Positions 1 to 8,474 of a stretch of DNA of 32,367 bases are shown here, one piece after another (the stretch's first letter is position 1; every line of letters starts with the position of its first letter). This stretch comes from Chloroflexi bacterium OLB13 (GTDB lineage Bacteria > Chloroflexota > Anaerolineae > Aggregatilineales > Phototrophicaceae). The position numbers and the translations under genes were made by a program. The notes beneath the pieces were generated by a model. The model ran no database searches. It was not told the DNA's origin and worked only from the letters and a program-made list of their open reading frames with translations. Location: positions 1-32,367 of the forward strand of contig JZRA01000127.1 of assembly GCA_001567485.1 (NCBI GenBank), written 5' to 3'.

Positions 1-73
1 ACAAGGGAGAGGGGAGAACGACGTACGTCGTGGGAGTAGGTGGCGCAAGGCGAGTGAGCGGGTGGGGCCATCT

Positions 74-212
74 CTGACTGCTGCCCCTGACTACTGATGC
101 CTGAAACCTGACAACTGCCCCCTCTGTGTCCTCTGTGGTTTAATCGGTTTGCCCTTCCCTCAGCACTCATCACTTGACACTCAGCACTTCCCCCTCACCC
201 CTGACCACTAAC
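74..212. repeat. CTGAC / CACTCATCACT intergenic repeat tract (copy A)
   Basis: The gene-free left end (1-357) carries tandem, imperfect CTGAC-type words at 74-115 and again near 198-212. A CAGCACTCATCACTTGACACTCAGCACTT segment (split here: CAGCACTCATCACTTG, then ACACTCAGCACTT) lies between them, next to a TCTGTGTCCTCTGTGGTT word at about 124-141. The same vocabulary recurs at 3387-3430 and 13203-13257, always between genes. No reading frame is conserved across it. A TATAAC hexamer at 216-221 could be a -10 for the next gene, but I see no convincing -35. Confidence 0.55.
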
Positions 213-357
213 CGTTATAACTTCGTTGCGATTCCGTCAGCCTAAAGGCGATCAACCGGCGGCGGCCCAGCCCCCGGCCGAGACCATGCGGGCCAGCGTC
301 GGCAGGGGAACCGGCATACAATGGAGCTCAAGCACGGATCCACCTAGGAGGCTGCGA

Positions 358-3180
358 ATGCGCCCGCTTGTAATATCGTTGCTGCTGCTTAGTTTGCTTG
401 TCCCGATACCCCGCATGTACGCGCAAGAGGCGTGCGGAGACGCGCCCACGCCGCGCGTGGACGTCGGCGCCACAGCATACGTCACGTTCACCGATGGCAC
501 GCCGCTCAACATCCGGTCAGCGCCGGGAACGTCGGCCGAACGGATCGATCAACTGCCCGAAGGCTCCAGTTTCACCGTCGGTGACGGGCCGACGTGCGCG
601 GATGGCTACTACTGGTGGCGGATCGACTACGGCGACGGGAAGCAGGGGTGGGTGGCCGAGGGAGACGCGGAGGAGTACTTCATCGCGCCCGGAACGCCGA
701 TGGGTTCGGACGGGGCCATTGACCTTGATGGCTTCAAAGACGCAGCCGACAACGGGCTGTGTCCGGATGTCTCAAGCCGGTTCAGCGAGGGTGACTTCGT
801 TGAACTCGTGCCCGGCGTCACCTTCACGTACTCCAACTACAGTGGAGGGATCGACGAGATTGGCTCCAACGAGTGGTTCCACTTCTTCCACGGGCCAATC
901 TGTGTTTCCGGCGCAATCTTGTGGGAGGCGGAGGGCGCGTATTACGGAGTCATCCCGGAATTTCTGAACGGCGTGTATCTGCTTGAGCCGTTTGAATTTG
1001 TCCCGGCCGAGCCGGTCGCGCTGGGCATTACCGCCGACGCGCCGGTTATCACTGAGCCGGTGCTGCCGGTGCCGACCGTCATTCCCGACGAACGTCTGGT
1101 CGCCAGTGAGTTCGCCGGGTTGTGGACGTTCACGGGTGCGCCTGATCCGCTGCTGATCGAGATGCCGGACACGTACAGCGGTGATTTCCCTAGTCTGCCG
1201 GTTAACCTCGACGAGGTGCGCTTCGTGGCCGACGCCGGCCTGAGCGATGCACAGCTTCGCGCGCTGGCGCAGAACGGTTTCGTGGTCGTCCCCGGTGACG
1301 CGTCGTACTTCGACGACGCCTATTTCGAGGGCTGGGATCACGCGGAGGGCAAGGCCGACTTCATCACCACCGACGCGGTGCTCGACACCCTGTACCAACT
1401 TTACGAGAACACGCTCAAGTATCTTGAGATGGATCAACTCTACGGTCAAGTGTCGGGCATCGTCGCGTCGAGCCTCGTCAGCGCGCGGCAGCAGTGGGAG
1501 GCTGTGGCCGGAACCATGCTGGAAGAGCCGGCGCGGCGGGCCGTGATCTACTACGCGGTGGCGGCGCTGGCGCTCGAACAGGGCGCTTCCGACTATACTG
1601 GCAGCTATCCCCCGCTGACCTCCATCGGTGAGGCGCTCGCCAGTCTCGATTCGGACACCCGCGCAGAGTCCGAGGCGGTCTACGCGATGATCGCCGCCGA
1701 GGAAGGCTCTGGTAAAGTGCCGATCCTCACCGACTACACCGAGGACTTCAGCCAATACAAGCCGCGCAGCTACTATCCCAGCACGGAGGCACTCAGCAGC
1801 TACTTCCGCGCGATGATGTGGCTGGGGCGGATCACTTTCCGCACCAAGGATCGCATCGACACGCAGACCGGTCTGCTGACAGTGCGCGCATTGGCGCAGT
1901 CCGGCGCGTATGACCGCTGGGCCACTCTCGATGAGACGTTGGCGTGGCTGGTGGGGCCGGTCGATGACCTCAGCCCCGACGACGCGCTGCCGTTGATGCG
2001 GTCGATCTATGGCGACGATCTGCCGCTGGGCGCGATGGCCGACGACACGCTGACCGATCAGGTGATTGCGGGGCTGCTGGCGCTGCCGGGGCCGAAGATC
2101 AACAGCATCGAACTGCCGGTCGGCATCAAGGAAGATGAGCTGGACGCGTTCAGCCGGGGCATTCGGGTGTTCGGCCAGCGCTTCACGTTCGACGGCTACG
2201 TGATGCAGAATCTGATCTATCCGGCCGTGGGCGAACGTCAGAAGTCGCGCGCCCTGCCGATGGTCGAAGACGTGGCGGCGGTGCTGGGCAGCGATCTGGC
2301 GTTTGTCGTCACCGACGCGGCCGGCGCGACCGACTTCCTGCACTACACCGAAAACCTCGACGAACTGCGTCAGGAAGTCAATACGATCACCGCCGAGGCG
2401 TGGCAGGAGACGCTGTACGGCGCGTGGCTGTCGGCGCTTCAACCGCTGCTGGTGCGCGACGACGCGCTGTACCCGCCGTTGATGCAGACCGACGCGTGGA
2501 AGTACAAGGACATCAACACCTTCGCCGGCAGCTATACGCAGCTCAAGCATGCGACACTGCTGTATGCCGAACAGCCCTACGGCGGCCTCGGCGGCGGCGG
2601 ATGGCTGCCCCCAGTCACCAGCTACAGCGTGGTCGAACCCAATCCGCTGGTGTTCGCGCGGATCGCAATCGCGGCGCACTCGCTGGTGAGTGGGCTGGAG
2701 GCGCGCGGCTACTTCGAGAACGCCCAACTGCTGTCTGCGGTACGATTCAGCGCCACTGATATCGAGTCGCTGGCGGCTGTGCTGGCCGATCTGGCGGTGC
2801 GTGAACTGCGCGGCGAGCCGTTCACTTCCGAAGAGTATTACAACCTTCAGGAGCACTTCGCGCAGCGGCTGAGCGCGATCCGCATGATCCTGCAAGAGGC
2901 GATCGTCGATCCGCCGGAGCGCATGGCGCTGATCGCGGACATCGCCAGCAATCCGTCCGCCAAACAGATACTCTACACGGCGGTTGGCAATGTCGACACG
3001 CTGTGGGTGGTCACCAACAGCCCATACGGCTTGCAGTTGACGCGCGGGTTCGTCTACAGCAGTTATCAGTTCACCGGCGACATCCAGTCGCGCCTGACCG
3101 ACGACGACTGGCGCGCACGGGTCGAGGCGGGTGATCTACCGCCGCGGCCGAGTTGGTCGAGCACGTATCTCGTGCCGTAA
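358..3180 (+). CDS. Secreted SH3b-DUF3160 protein
   Basis: This is a 940-residue exported protein of unknown biochemical role. Start ATG 358 is chosen over an in-frame TTG at 226 because an AGGAGG-like ribosome site (346-351) lies just upstream and the protein then begins with a classic signal peptide (MRPLVIS, a leucine-rich core, and probable cleavage after MYA near residue 22). Residues about 32-105 form one bacterial SH3 domain (LNIRSAPG, then GWVAEG), the type of module that binds cell-wall peptides or polysaccharide. The remainder, from about residue 230, matches the DUF3160 family; its signature FITTDAVLDTLYQLYEN is visible near 335-355. The family is common in secreted proteins of Chloroflexota and other environmental bacteria, and no reaction is known. 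It is transcribed alone and ends at a strong terminator hairpin. The domain call is solid; the function is open. Confidence 0.88.
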   Translation: MRPLVISLLLLSLLVPIPRMYAQEACGDAPTPRVDVGATAYVTFTDGTPLNIRSAPGTSAERIDQLPEGSSFTVGDGPTCADGYYWWRIDYGDGKQGWVAEGDAEEYFIAPGTPMGSDGAIDLDGFKDAADNGLCPDVSSRFSEGDFVELVPGVTFTYSNYSGGIDEIGSNEWFHFFHGPICVSGAILWEAEGAYYGVIPEFLNGVYLLEPFEFVPAEPVALGITADAPVITEPVLPVPTVIPDERLVASEFAGLWTFTGAPDPLLIEMPDTYSGDFPSLPVNLDEVRFVADAGLSDAQLRALAQNGFVVVPGDASYFDDAYFEGWDHAEGKADFITTDAVLDTLYQLYENTLKYLEMDQLYGQVSGIVASSLVSARQQWEAVAGTMLEEPARRAVIYYAVAALALEQGASDYTGSYPPLTSIGEALASLDSDTRAESEAVYAMIAAEEGSGKVPILTDYTEDFSQYKPRSYYPSTEALSSYFRAMMWLGRITFRTKDRIDTQTGLLTVRALAQSGAYDRWATLDETLAWLVGPVDDLSPDDALPLMRSIYGDDLPLGAMADDTLTDQVIAGLLALPGPKINSIELPVGIKEDELDAFSRGIRVFGQRFTFDGYVMQNLIYPAVGERQKSRALPMVEDVAAVLGSDLAFVVTDAAGATDFLHYTENLDELRQEVNTITAEAWQETLYGAWLSALQPLLVRDDALYPPLMQTDAWKYKDINTFAGSYTQLKHATLLYAEQPYGGLGGGGWLPPVTSYSVVEPNPLVFARIAIAAHSLVSGLEARGYFENAQLLSAVRFSATDIESLAAVLADLAVRELRGEPFTSEEYYNLQEHFAQRLSAIRMILQEAIVDPPERMALIADIASNPSAKQILYTAVGNVDTLWVVTNSPYGLQLTRGFVYSSYQFTGDIQSRLTDDDWRARVEAGDLPPRPSWSSTYLVP

Positions 3181-3203
3181 TACACCACGGACGCCGCAAC
3201 ACA

Positions 3204-3238
3204 ACAGGGCGGAGCCAACGCGGCTCCGCCCTGTTTAA
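3204..3238 (+). terminator. Rho-independent terminator of the DUF3160 gene
   Basis: A perfect 13-bp stem (ACAGGGCGGAGCC at 3204-3216 against GGCTCCGCCCTGT at 3222-3234) with a 5-nt loop is followed by TTAATT. It lies 24 bp after the stop codon. Confidence 0.85.
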
Positions 3239-3386
3239 TTCGTCTCACCGGCGCGGGATCGCAGCACCGTCAAAACGCAGCGTAATGTTTGGCCGGCGCA
3301 CATCTGCGGCGTTTATGCCTACTGGCTCAGGGGAGAGTTTTTGGAGCGCGCTCCGCACGATGAAGCACATGTCACCCGTACAACGC

Positions 3387-3430
3387 CCCTGACTCCCGAC
3401 TCCTGCCCCCTGACTCCTGTCCCCTGACAA
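3387..3430. repeat. CTGACTCCTG intergenic repeat tract (copy B)
   Basis: Four to five imperfect tandem copies of CCCCTGACTCCTG-like words end 5 bp before the stop codon of the TPR gene on the other strand. The vocabulary is the same as at 74-212 and 13203-13257. Confidence 0.55.
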
Positions 3431-3435
3431 CTAAC

Positions 3436-4392
3436 TCACAACAGCTTGAGCTGTTCCTCGGCGGCTTTGGCGGCGTCGTCCACCATGCCAAGCCGGCTGA
3501 ACATAATCATCGCCTGATGCAGCTTGCGCGCGGCTTGAGTCTGACGGCCGCGCCGGCGCAGGCTGCGCCCTTGCGCAAACAACGTGCGCGCCGTCTCGCC
3601 CTCGGCGTTGACCGCCTTGAAACGCGCAATCGACTCGCTGAAGTAGTGGTCGGGGTCGGATGACAGCGGCGGCTCAGGCGGATGTTCGAGCACGGTCACG
3701 ACTTCACCGAGCGCGCGGTAAGCGAAGCCGATCCGCAGGTCGGTTTGCAGCAGGGTCGCCAGCTTCAGCCCCTCCTGTGCGAAGTACCACGCCTGCTCGA
3801 TATCGCCGGAGTCGAGGTAGAGCGTCGCCAGCGCGTGGGCGATGTCGGCGCGTTGATCGAGCTGGTTGCGCACGACGACCTCCGGCGGCACGCCGGGCGG
3901 CACCGGGAACGGCTCCTCGCACAAGGCGTAACACTCGCGCAAGTTGGCCTCTGCCTGCGCCGCGTTGCCCTGACTCAACATCATCTGGCTCTCATTGGTG
4001 CGCGCCAGCACTTGCAGCTCGCGGTCGCCGAGTTCGACGGCGGCGTCGAGGCCGATGCGGAAATACTGGCGCGCGCGGGCGAAGTTGCCTTTGAGGCGGT
4101 AGGTCTCGCCGATGTTGAGTGTACAGGTCGCCACCTGCCGCCGGTTGTTGGCGCGCAGATACAGGTCGCGGGCGCGTTCAAAGTGCGCGATGCTGCCGAC
4201 ATAGTTGCCACGGTAGCCCTCGATGACGCCGAGGCGCGACTCGAGAAAGGCTTCGTCTTCGGTTTGGCCGCGCGTCTGAGCTTCGCCCCGGAGCGCGTTG
4301 AACTGGACGATGGCATCATGGTAGCTCAACGTCCCGTCTTCCCACGCGGTCAGCAGGGCGGTGCTGTGCTGCTGCAGGTTATCGTCTTCCAT
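3436..4392 (-). CDS. Tetratricopeptide-repeat protein
   Basis: A 318-residue, soluble, helical protein with no signal peptide or membrane segment. It reads as successive TPR helix pairs: GNYVGSIAHFERARDLYLRANN, then TLNIGETYRLKGNFARARQYF (both lightly split by linkers), then ALATLYLDSGDIEQAWYFAQEG, and a final ARKLHQAMIMFSRLG. The alternating small and aromatic residues (A, G, Y, A, F at TPR positions) are clear in the central 100-230 region. TPR arrays are protein-protein docking scaffolds. The C-terminal half resembles the helical repeats found beside signalling or transcription-activator domains, but no such domain is present here. The gene stands alone, divergent from homoserine dehydrogenase. 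The family call is safe; the binding partner is unknown. Confidence 0.8.
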   Translation of the reverse strand: MEDDNLQQHSTALLTAWEDGTLSYHDAIVQFNALRGEAQTRGQTEDEAFLESRLGVIEGYRGNYVGSIAHFERARDLYLRANNRRQVATCTLNIGETYRLKGNFARARQYFRIGLDAAVELGDRELQVLARTNESQMMLSQGNAAQAEANLRECYALCEEPFPVPPGVPPEVVVRNQLDQRADIAHALATLYLDSGDIEQAWYFAQEGLKLATLLQTDLRIGFAYRALGEVVTVLEHPPEPPLSSDPDHYFSESIARFKAVNAEGETARTLFAQGRSLRRRGRQTQAARKLHQAMIMFSRLGMVDDAAKAAEEQLKLL

Positions 4393-4615
4393 GGGCCAAG
4401 AATCCGGTCAAGAAGTGTCGTCCGCTTCGATATGCGCTGAGTTTAGGCAGCGCGCGCTGGCACGCGGTATGATCTATGGCGGTATTGGCTCAGCCAGCTC
4501 GATCGGGCTGAGGGTAGGCTGATTTGGCGATTGACTTTAGCGCGGACAGCCGAGAGATTCAACGTGGCGGCCATCCGCCCTATCGTGCCTCAGCCGATGG
4601 CAAAGGAGTGTCTCC

Positions 4616-5632
4616 TTGAAACTCGCCCTGATCGGATTTGGAAGTGTCGGGCAAGGACTGGTGCGGCTGTTGATCGAGAAGCAGGCCGCGTTGGCCCAGC
4701 AGTACGGCTTCGCGGCGCAGGTCACCGCCGTAATCACGCGGTCGCGCGGAAACCTGTACCATCCCGAAGGACTCGACCTCTCCGCGCTGCTGACAGCGGC
4801 TGAAAAAGGCAGCTTCGCCGGTTATCCTGACTCGCCCGATTTACGCCGCGACATCAGCGCCGAGGGCGTCGCAGCTGCCCCGTATGTCGACGTGGTGGTC
4901 GAGGCCAGCCCGACCGACCTGCGCACCGGCCAGCCCGCGCTCGACCTGTGCTACACCGCGCTCGAACACGGCAAGCACGTCGTTCTGGCGAATAAGGGGC
5001 CGGTCGCCCTCGACTTCGTCAACCTGATGGAGCGCGCCAAGCAGTGCGGCCGTCAGGTGTTGTTCGAAGGCACGGTGATGAGCGGCACGCCGGCGCTGCG
5101 CCTTGCCCGCGAGGCCTTGGCCGGCGCGGTCGTTTCGCAGGTGCGCGGCATCTTGAACGGCACCACCAACTACATGCTCTCGCTGATGGAGCAGGGCCGC
5201 GCCTATGACGATGTGTTGGCCGAGGCGCAGCGGCTCGGTTATGCCGAGGCCGACCCGACCGCCGACGTGGACGGGTGGGACGCCGCCGGCAAGCTGCTGA
5301 TCCTCGCCAGCGCGCTGTTCGGGCGCACGTTCAAGCTGGCTGATCTCGACGTGCGCGGCATCCGCGACCTGACGCCGGAGGACTTGCGCGCCGCCGCGGC
5401 CGATGGCATGCGCTACAAGCTGATCGCCGAGGCGTCGCAGGCCGGCGGCAGCGTTCAGCCCGTGAAGCTCCCCGTCAGTCATCCGCTGGCCGGCGTCTCT
5501 GGCGCGAACAACGCCGTCACGTTCACCACCGACGTGCTGGGCGATGTGACGCTCGTCGGCGTAGGGGCGGGCGGCCTTCAGACGGGCTTCGCCGTGTTAT
5601 CCGACCTGCTCGCGCTGCACCGGCACGCATAG
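4616..5632 (+). CDS. hom: Homoserine dehydrogenase (short form, no ACT domain)
   Basis: This enzyme reduces aspartate semialdehyde to homoserine with NAD(P)H, the branch point to threonine and methionine. It is a 338-residue cytosolic protein. The start is TTG at 4616, supported by AAAGGAG at 4602-4608. The Rossmann motif GFGSVGQG is at residues 7-14, NKGPVA at 126-131, NGTTNY at 181-186, and the substrate/catalytic block EADPTADVDGWDAAGK at 211-226 with catalytic-type E211, D222 and K226. The protein stops where a typical 430-residue enzyme would continue into an ACT domain, so feedback control by threonine through that domain is not expected. The upstream intergenic region contains a 7-bp hairpin (CTCAGCC/GGCTGAG, 4489-4512) of unknown role. 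The gene converges on the Fur-family gene with only 29 bp between stops. Confidence 0.93.
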   Translation: MKLALIGFGSVGQGLVRLLIEKQAALAQQYGFAAQVTAVITRSRGNLYHPEGLDLSALLTAAEKGSFAGYPDSPDLRRDISAEGVAAAPYVDVVVEASPTDLRTGQPALDLCYTALEHGKHVVLANKGPVALDFVNLMERAKQCGRQVLFEGTVMSGTPALRLAREALAGAVVSQVRGILNGTTNYMLSLMEQGRAYDDVLAEAQRLGYAEADPTADVDGWDAAGKLLILASALFGRTFKLADLDVRGIRDLTPEDLRAAAADGMRYKLIAEASQAGGSVQPVKLPVSHPLAGVSGANNAVTFTTDVLGDVTLVGVGAGGLQTGFAVLSDLLALHRHA

Positions 5633-5661
5633 AGCCGTGACTCACGACGCTGGCGCGTGCT

Positions 5662-6120
5662 TTACGCTCGTGCTTCCCGCGAACTCGCCGCAGAACTCGC
5701 CGTGCAGTCGGCACAGGTGCCGTAGAACTCCAGCAGATGTCCGGCGATATGCACGCCGGAGTTGGCCTCAAGCCGCGCCGATAGCTCGTCTAGCCCGCAG
5801 TTCTCAAACTCGAACACGCGCCCGCAGTGGGTGCAGATGATATGGTGGTGGTGGCCGCCGGGGAGCAGCACGAAGACCGGCGCGCCGCTGCCTTCGGTGT
5901 ACGTCGGCCGGATCAGCGACAGCCGTGACAGCAGATCGAGCGTGCGGAACACGCTGGCGCGCCCAACCGCCGGGTCGATGACCGCCACCGCATCGACGAT
6001 CTGCGCCGACGTTAAATGCCCACCGGCCTGTTCGAGCGCCTTGAGCACAGCAGCGCGCGCATGGGTGATGCGATAGCCGGCATCCCGCAGACGTTGCAAA
6101 CGCGGTGTCAAGCTCGTCAT
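5662..6120 (-). CDS. Fur-family metal-responsive transcriptional regulator
   Basis: A 152-residue winged-helix repressor of the Fur/Zur/PerR superfamily, which binds DNA as a metal-loaded dimer. The start at 6120 is preferred to longer in-frame options because homology-like sequence (TPRLQRLRDAGYRITHARAAVL) begins there and a GAGG site precedes it. The helix-turn-helix region is about residues 20-70 (SAQIVDA, VGRASVFRTLDLL). A histidine cluster HHHH is at 90-93, and the structural zinc site is formed by CTHC (C96, C99) and CADC (C136, C139). Which metal it senses cannot be told; the HHHHIICTHCG block fits both Fur and Zur. It is the last gene of the cupin-transpeptidase-regulator operon, 28 bp behind the transpeptidase stop. 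Confidence 0.9.
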   Translation of the reverse strand: MTSLTPRLQRLRDAGYRITHARAAVLKALEQAGGHLTSAQIVDAVAVIDPAVGRASVFRTLDLLSRLSLIRPTYTEGSGAPVFVLLPGGHHHHIICTHCGRVFEFENCGLDELSARLEANSGVHIAGHLLEFYGTCADCTASSAASSREARA

Positions 6121-6148
6121 CGCCGGAACCTCAGGATTCGTACGCCGA

Positions 6149-7909
6149 TCATGCGCTGCCGCCGCGCTTTGCCAGCACCTGACGCCCGACGTCGCTGGTC
6201 GGCAAGAAGTCGTTAGAGATAACCTCGACCACCACGCCGTCCTCGGCCCAGTTATACAAGAATTCGGCCTCTTCTGGCCGCGACATGACGCACCCATACG
6301 TGAACGGCTGGCCGACGTTGCCGCCGCCTAAGTACGCCCCGTTCGGCAGTTCGACCTGTCCGTGGAAGCCGTTCATCAGGCCGGTCGAGACCTCGTACAT
6401 ACCCATGAACCAGTACATCTTCCACTGGCCGCACGACGAGTCCGACGTGCACAGATCGATACTGGAGCCGTACGCCAGCTCGACGTGGTTGAGGATTTGA
6501 TACACGCCCGGCGCGGTCGGGTACTTGGCGATGCCGGTCGAGATCGGCCAGCTGAACGCCTCCTGCCCGTTTTCAAAGCCGTACAGCATTTGCGTGTTGA
6601 TGTCGACCACGATGCGCTTGGTCGGCACCGGCGGCAGCGGAACGACGGCGTCCTTGCTGGGCAGGTTGATCTCGTCACCCGGATAAATCATGCCCAGATC
6701 GCGCCCGGCGTTGGCTTCTTGAATCATGAAGTATGGGATCCCCGTCCGGCGCGAGATAGCGTAGCCGCTGTCGCCGCGCTGGATCGTGTACCGCTGCGGA
6801 TAGTGGCTGACGCGCAGCCATGCCCGTCGTTCACCGATCTGCAGGGCTTCGCTGAGCGCGCGCACCGCGTCATCGCGCGAGATGTACATGGCCGGGTCGA
6901 TCGACGCGATCTCGGTGTTGAGCGCCTCCAAGAAGCGCACGATCTCCTGCTCGCTGACGGTCAAGCCGTTCTCACCGACCTCCAGCCATGTGACCAGATT
7001 CTCAGGCGGCGTCGCCCATGTGGTCGTGGTGTCGGTGAACGGGTCGTAGCCGATGAGCTGAAACGGCTGGCTCGCCATCCGCCGCGCTTCGATCAGAAAC
7101 GGCTCCGGGTCGGGATAATCTGGCTCGACAGGCAGTGTCACGATTTCGATCTGTCCACGGCGTAGGATCGATTCCGGCGCGTCGTTGATCTGTGAAAGCG
7201 TCTGGGTAATGTCGATCTGCCGGCCGGTCGTGCCGGGCACGCCGACGACGATGCCGTCCTTGAGCGTGTAGCTGGCGTTCTGGGCTGGCGTGTTGAGGGC
7301 GACCGCGCGCGCCACCAGCAAATCCTCGGCGGTGCGATAGTCGAGCGTCACCTGCGGCTGGATGCCGTAGCCGAGGGGGATGCCGGACAGGCCGACGCCG
7401 CGCGCCGCTTCCGCCATGTGTGTGAAATCGACCTGCAAGCCGACCTGCTGCGGCGAGAGTTCTTCAATCGTCTCGCCCTGCACCACGAGCCGCACTTTGA
7501 CATCGTTCGCCCATGCGTCTTGCAGCGCCGCGACCGCCTCATCGACGGTCAACCCGCCCAACGGCACGCCGAGCGCGAACACGTTGGGGAAGATACGCCC
7601 CGGCAGTAGATACGAGCCGAGGAACAGCAGAATCAGCGCGACACCGATCAGGCCGCCCCACCGCCACACGGACGGCCGATGTCGCGCGTACCACAAGGCA
7701 TCCTGAACGACCAAGTTCGCGCGTTTCTTGAGCGCCTCGGTGTCGATGCGCGATTGCGCGGTCATGCCGACCGGTTCGCGTTCGAGCGCGGGCGCGACCT
7801 TCTCCTCACGCGGGACGGCCATCGCTTCGTTTCGCCGTGCTTCGCGCGCGTGCTGGCGGTCGCGGGCGCGGCTGAGGCGGCTGTTACGGCGCGGATCGTA
7901 GGTGTTCAT
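6149..7909 (-). CDS. Membrane-anchored L,D-transpeptidase with LysM domain
   Basis: A 586-residue cell-wall enzyme expected to form 3-3 cross-links or attach proteins to peptidoglycan. The order is a basic cytoplasmic tail of about 80 residues, one membrane helix (about 84-103, GGLIGVALILLFLGSYLLPG), and a peptidoglycan-binding-like repeat region starting at VFALGVPLGGLTVDEAVAAL. Next come a LysM module (about 380-428, YTIQRGDSGYAISRRTGIP) and a C-terminal YkuD catalytic domain (about 438-572). The active-site motif is present: H516 in FHGQVE and the nucleophile C540 in FTYGCVMS. The usual SxGCxR is varied here, with M in place of the usual arginine region. It is translated 7 bp downstream of the cupin gene, so the two are co-transcribed. 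The N-in, C-out topology places the catalytic domain outside the membrane. Confidence 0.9.
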   Translation of the reverse strand: MNTYDPRRNSRLSRARDRQHAREARRNEAMAVPREEKVAPALEREPVGMTAQSRIDTEALKKRANLVVQDALWYARHRPSVWRWGGLIGVALILLFLGSYLLPGRIFPNVFALGVPLGGLTVDEAVAALQDAWANDVKVRLVVQGETIEELSPQQVGLQVDFTHMAEAARGVGLSGIPLGYGIQPQVTLDYRTAEDLLVARAVALNTPAQNASYTLKDGIVVGVPGTTGRQIDITQTLSQINDAPESILRRGQIEIVTLPVEPDYPDPEPFLIEARRMASQPFQLIGYDPFTDTTTTWATPPENLVTWLEVGENGLTVSEQEIVRFLEALNTEIASIDPAMYISRDDAVRALSEALQIGERRAWLRVSHYPQRYTIQRGDSGYAISRRTGIPYFMIQEANAGRDLGMIYPGDEINLPSKDAVVPLPPVPTKRIVVDINTQMLYGFENGQEAFSWPISTGIAKYPTAPGVYQILNHVELAYGSSIDLCTSDSSCGQWKMYWFMGMYEVSTGLMNGFHGQVELPNGAYLGGGNVGQPFTYGCVMSRPEEAEFLYNWAEDGVVVEVISNDFLPTSDVGRQVLAKRGGSA

Positions 7910-7916
7910 TCCGGGT

Positions 7917-8261
7917 CTACCTCGTAATGCGATATTCCTCTCGGGGCGGGCTGAATACTTCTACCAGTATACAGTCTTCGTCGGCGTAGGCGCCGTGAAG
8001 AACATCCCCCGGAATGGCGTACGAGTCACCCCGATAGAGCTTGCGTGCCTCGCCGTTGATGGTAAACGTAATGCTGCCCTGAATGACATAACCGGCCTGT
8101 TCGTGCATGTGGCTGTGAACCGGGATCTCGGCGCCGCGTTCGAGGAAGAACTCGCACACCATCACGCGTTCACCGCTTGCCATCGTGCGCCGGTGGACGC
8201 CGTCAATCGGCATCTGCACCTGTGGGGAATCGTCCTGCGTCACAATCTCGGGATCGGCCAT
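7917..8261 (-). CDS. Small single-domain cupin protein
   Basis: A 114-residue cytosolic cupin barrel. Cupin motif 1 is PVHSHMHEQAGYVIQG (about 47-62) with metal ligands H49, H51 and Q55 or H53. Motif 2 is AIPGDVLHG (about 82-90) with H89. Such proteins bind a divalent metal and act as small enzymes or ligand sensors; the substrate cannot be inferred. It is the first gene of an operon with the L,D-transpeptidase (7-bp gap) and the Fur-family regulator. The start is ATG 8261, with only a weak GAAAG ribosome site. Confidence 0.82.
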   Translation of the reverse strand: MADPEIVTQDDSPQVQMPIDGVHRRTMASGERVMVCEFFLERGAEIPVHSHMHEQAGYVIQGSITFTINGEARKLYRGDSYAIPGDVLHGAYADEDCILVEVFSPPREEYRITR

Positions 8262-8299
8262 TGTGTCGGGCTTTCTATCGTCTCCACTCCGATGTCTCT

Positions 8300-8328
8300 A
8301 TTATGACGTCCCCACGCGCGATTTTCTA
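8300..8328 (-). promoter_or_regulatory. Candidate sigma70-type promoter of the cupin-transpeptidase-Fur operon
   Basis: Read on the minus strand, TAGAAA (8328-8323) and CATAAT (8305-8300) are separated by 17 bp, matching 4/6 and 5/6 of the consensus hexamers. It leaves a leader of about 30 nt. It lies back to back with the M64 promoter. Confidence 0.5.
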
Positions 8329-8388
8329 CCGGGGCCGCGCATCACAACGTTGTAACGTGATCGCCGTCCAAGCGTTGAGAAGGGGTGA

Positions 8389-8417
8389 TTGACCGGCTCG
8401 GTGCTTTCGACTAGAGT
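8389..8417 (+). promoter_or_regulatory. Candidate sigma70-type promoter of the M64-like peptidase gene
   Basis: TTGACC (8389-8394), a 17-bp spacer and TAGAGT (8412-8417) are followed by a leader of about 50 nt. A palindrome ACAACGTTGT (8345-8354), within ATCAC...GTGAT arms (8341-8361), sits just upstream between this and the divergent cupin promoter and could be an operator. Confidence 0.55.
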
Positions 8418-8474
8418 GTGAGAGGATTTCAATCTGTGCGTGCTGTATCGGATTTCGCACGCAGATGAGAGAAG

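Noticed and set aside
772..2895. A 707-codon open frame on the minus strand inside the DUF3160 gene
   Set aside because: It is antisense to a gene with signal peptide, SH3b and DUF3160 motifs, and its translation is arginine/glutamine/histidine-rich low-complexity sequence typical of shadow frames in GC-rich DNA.
4489..4512. T-box or attenuator in front of homoserine dehydrogenase
   Set aside because: There is only a 7-bp hairpin with no U-tract, no Thr/Met-rich leader peptide and no T-box sequence. It is reported only as a hairpin within the gene entry.
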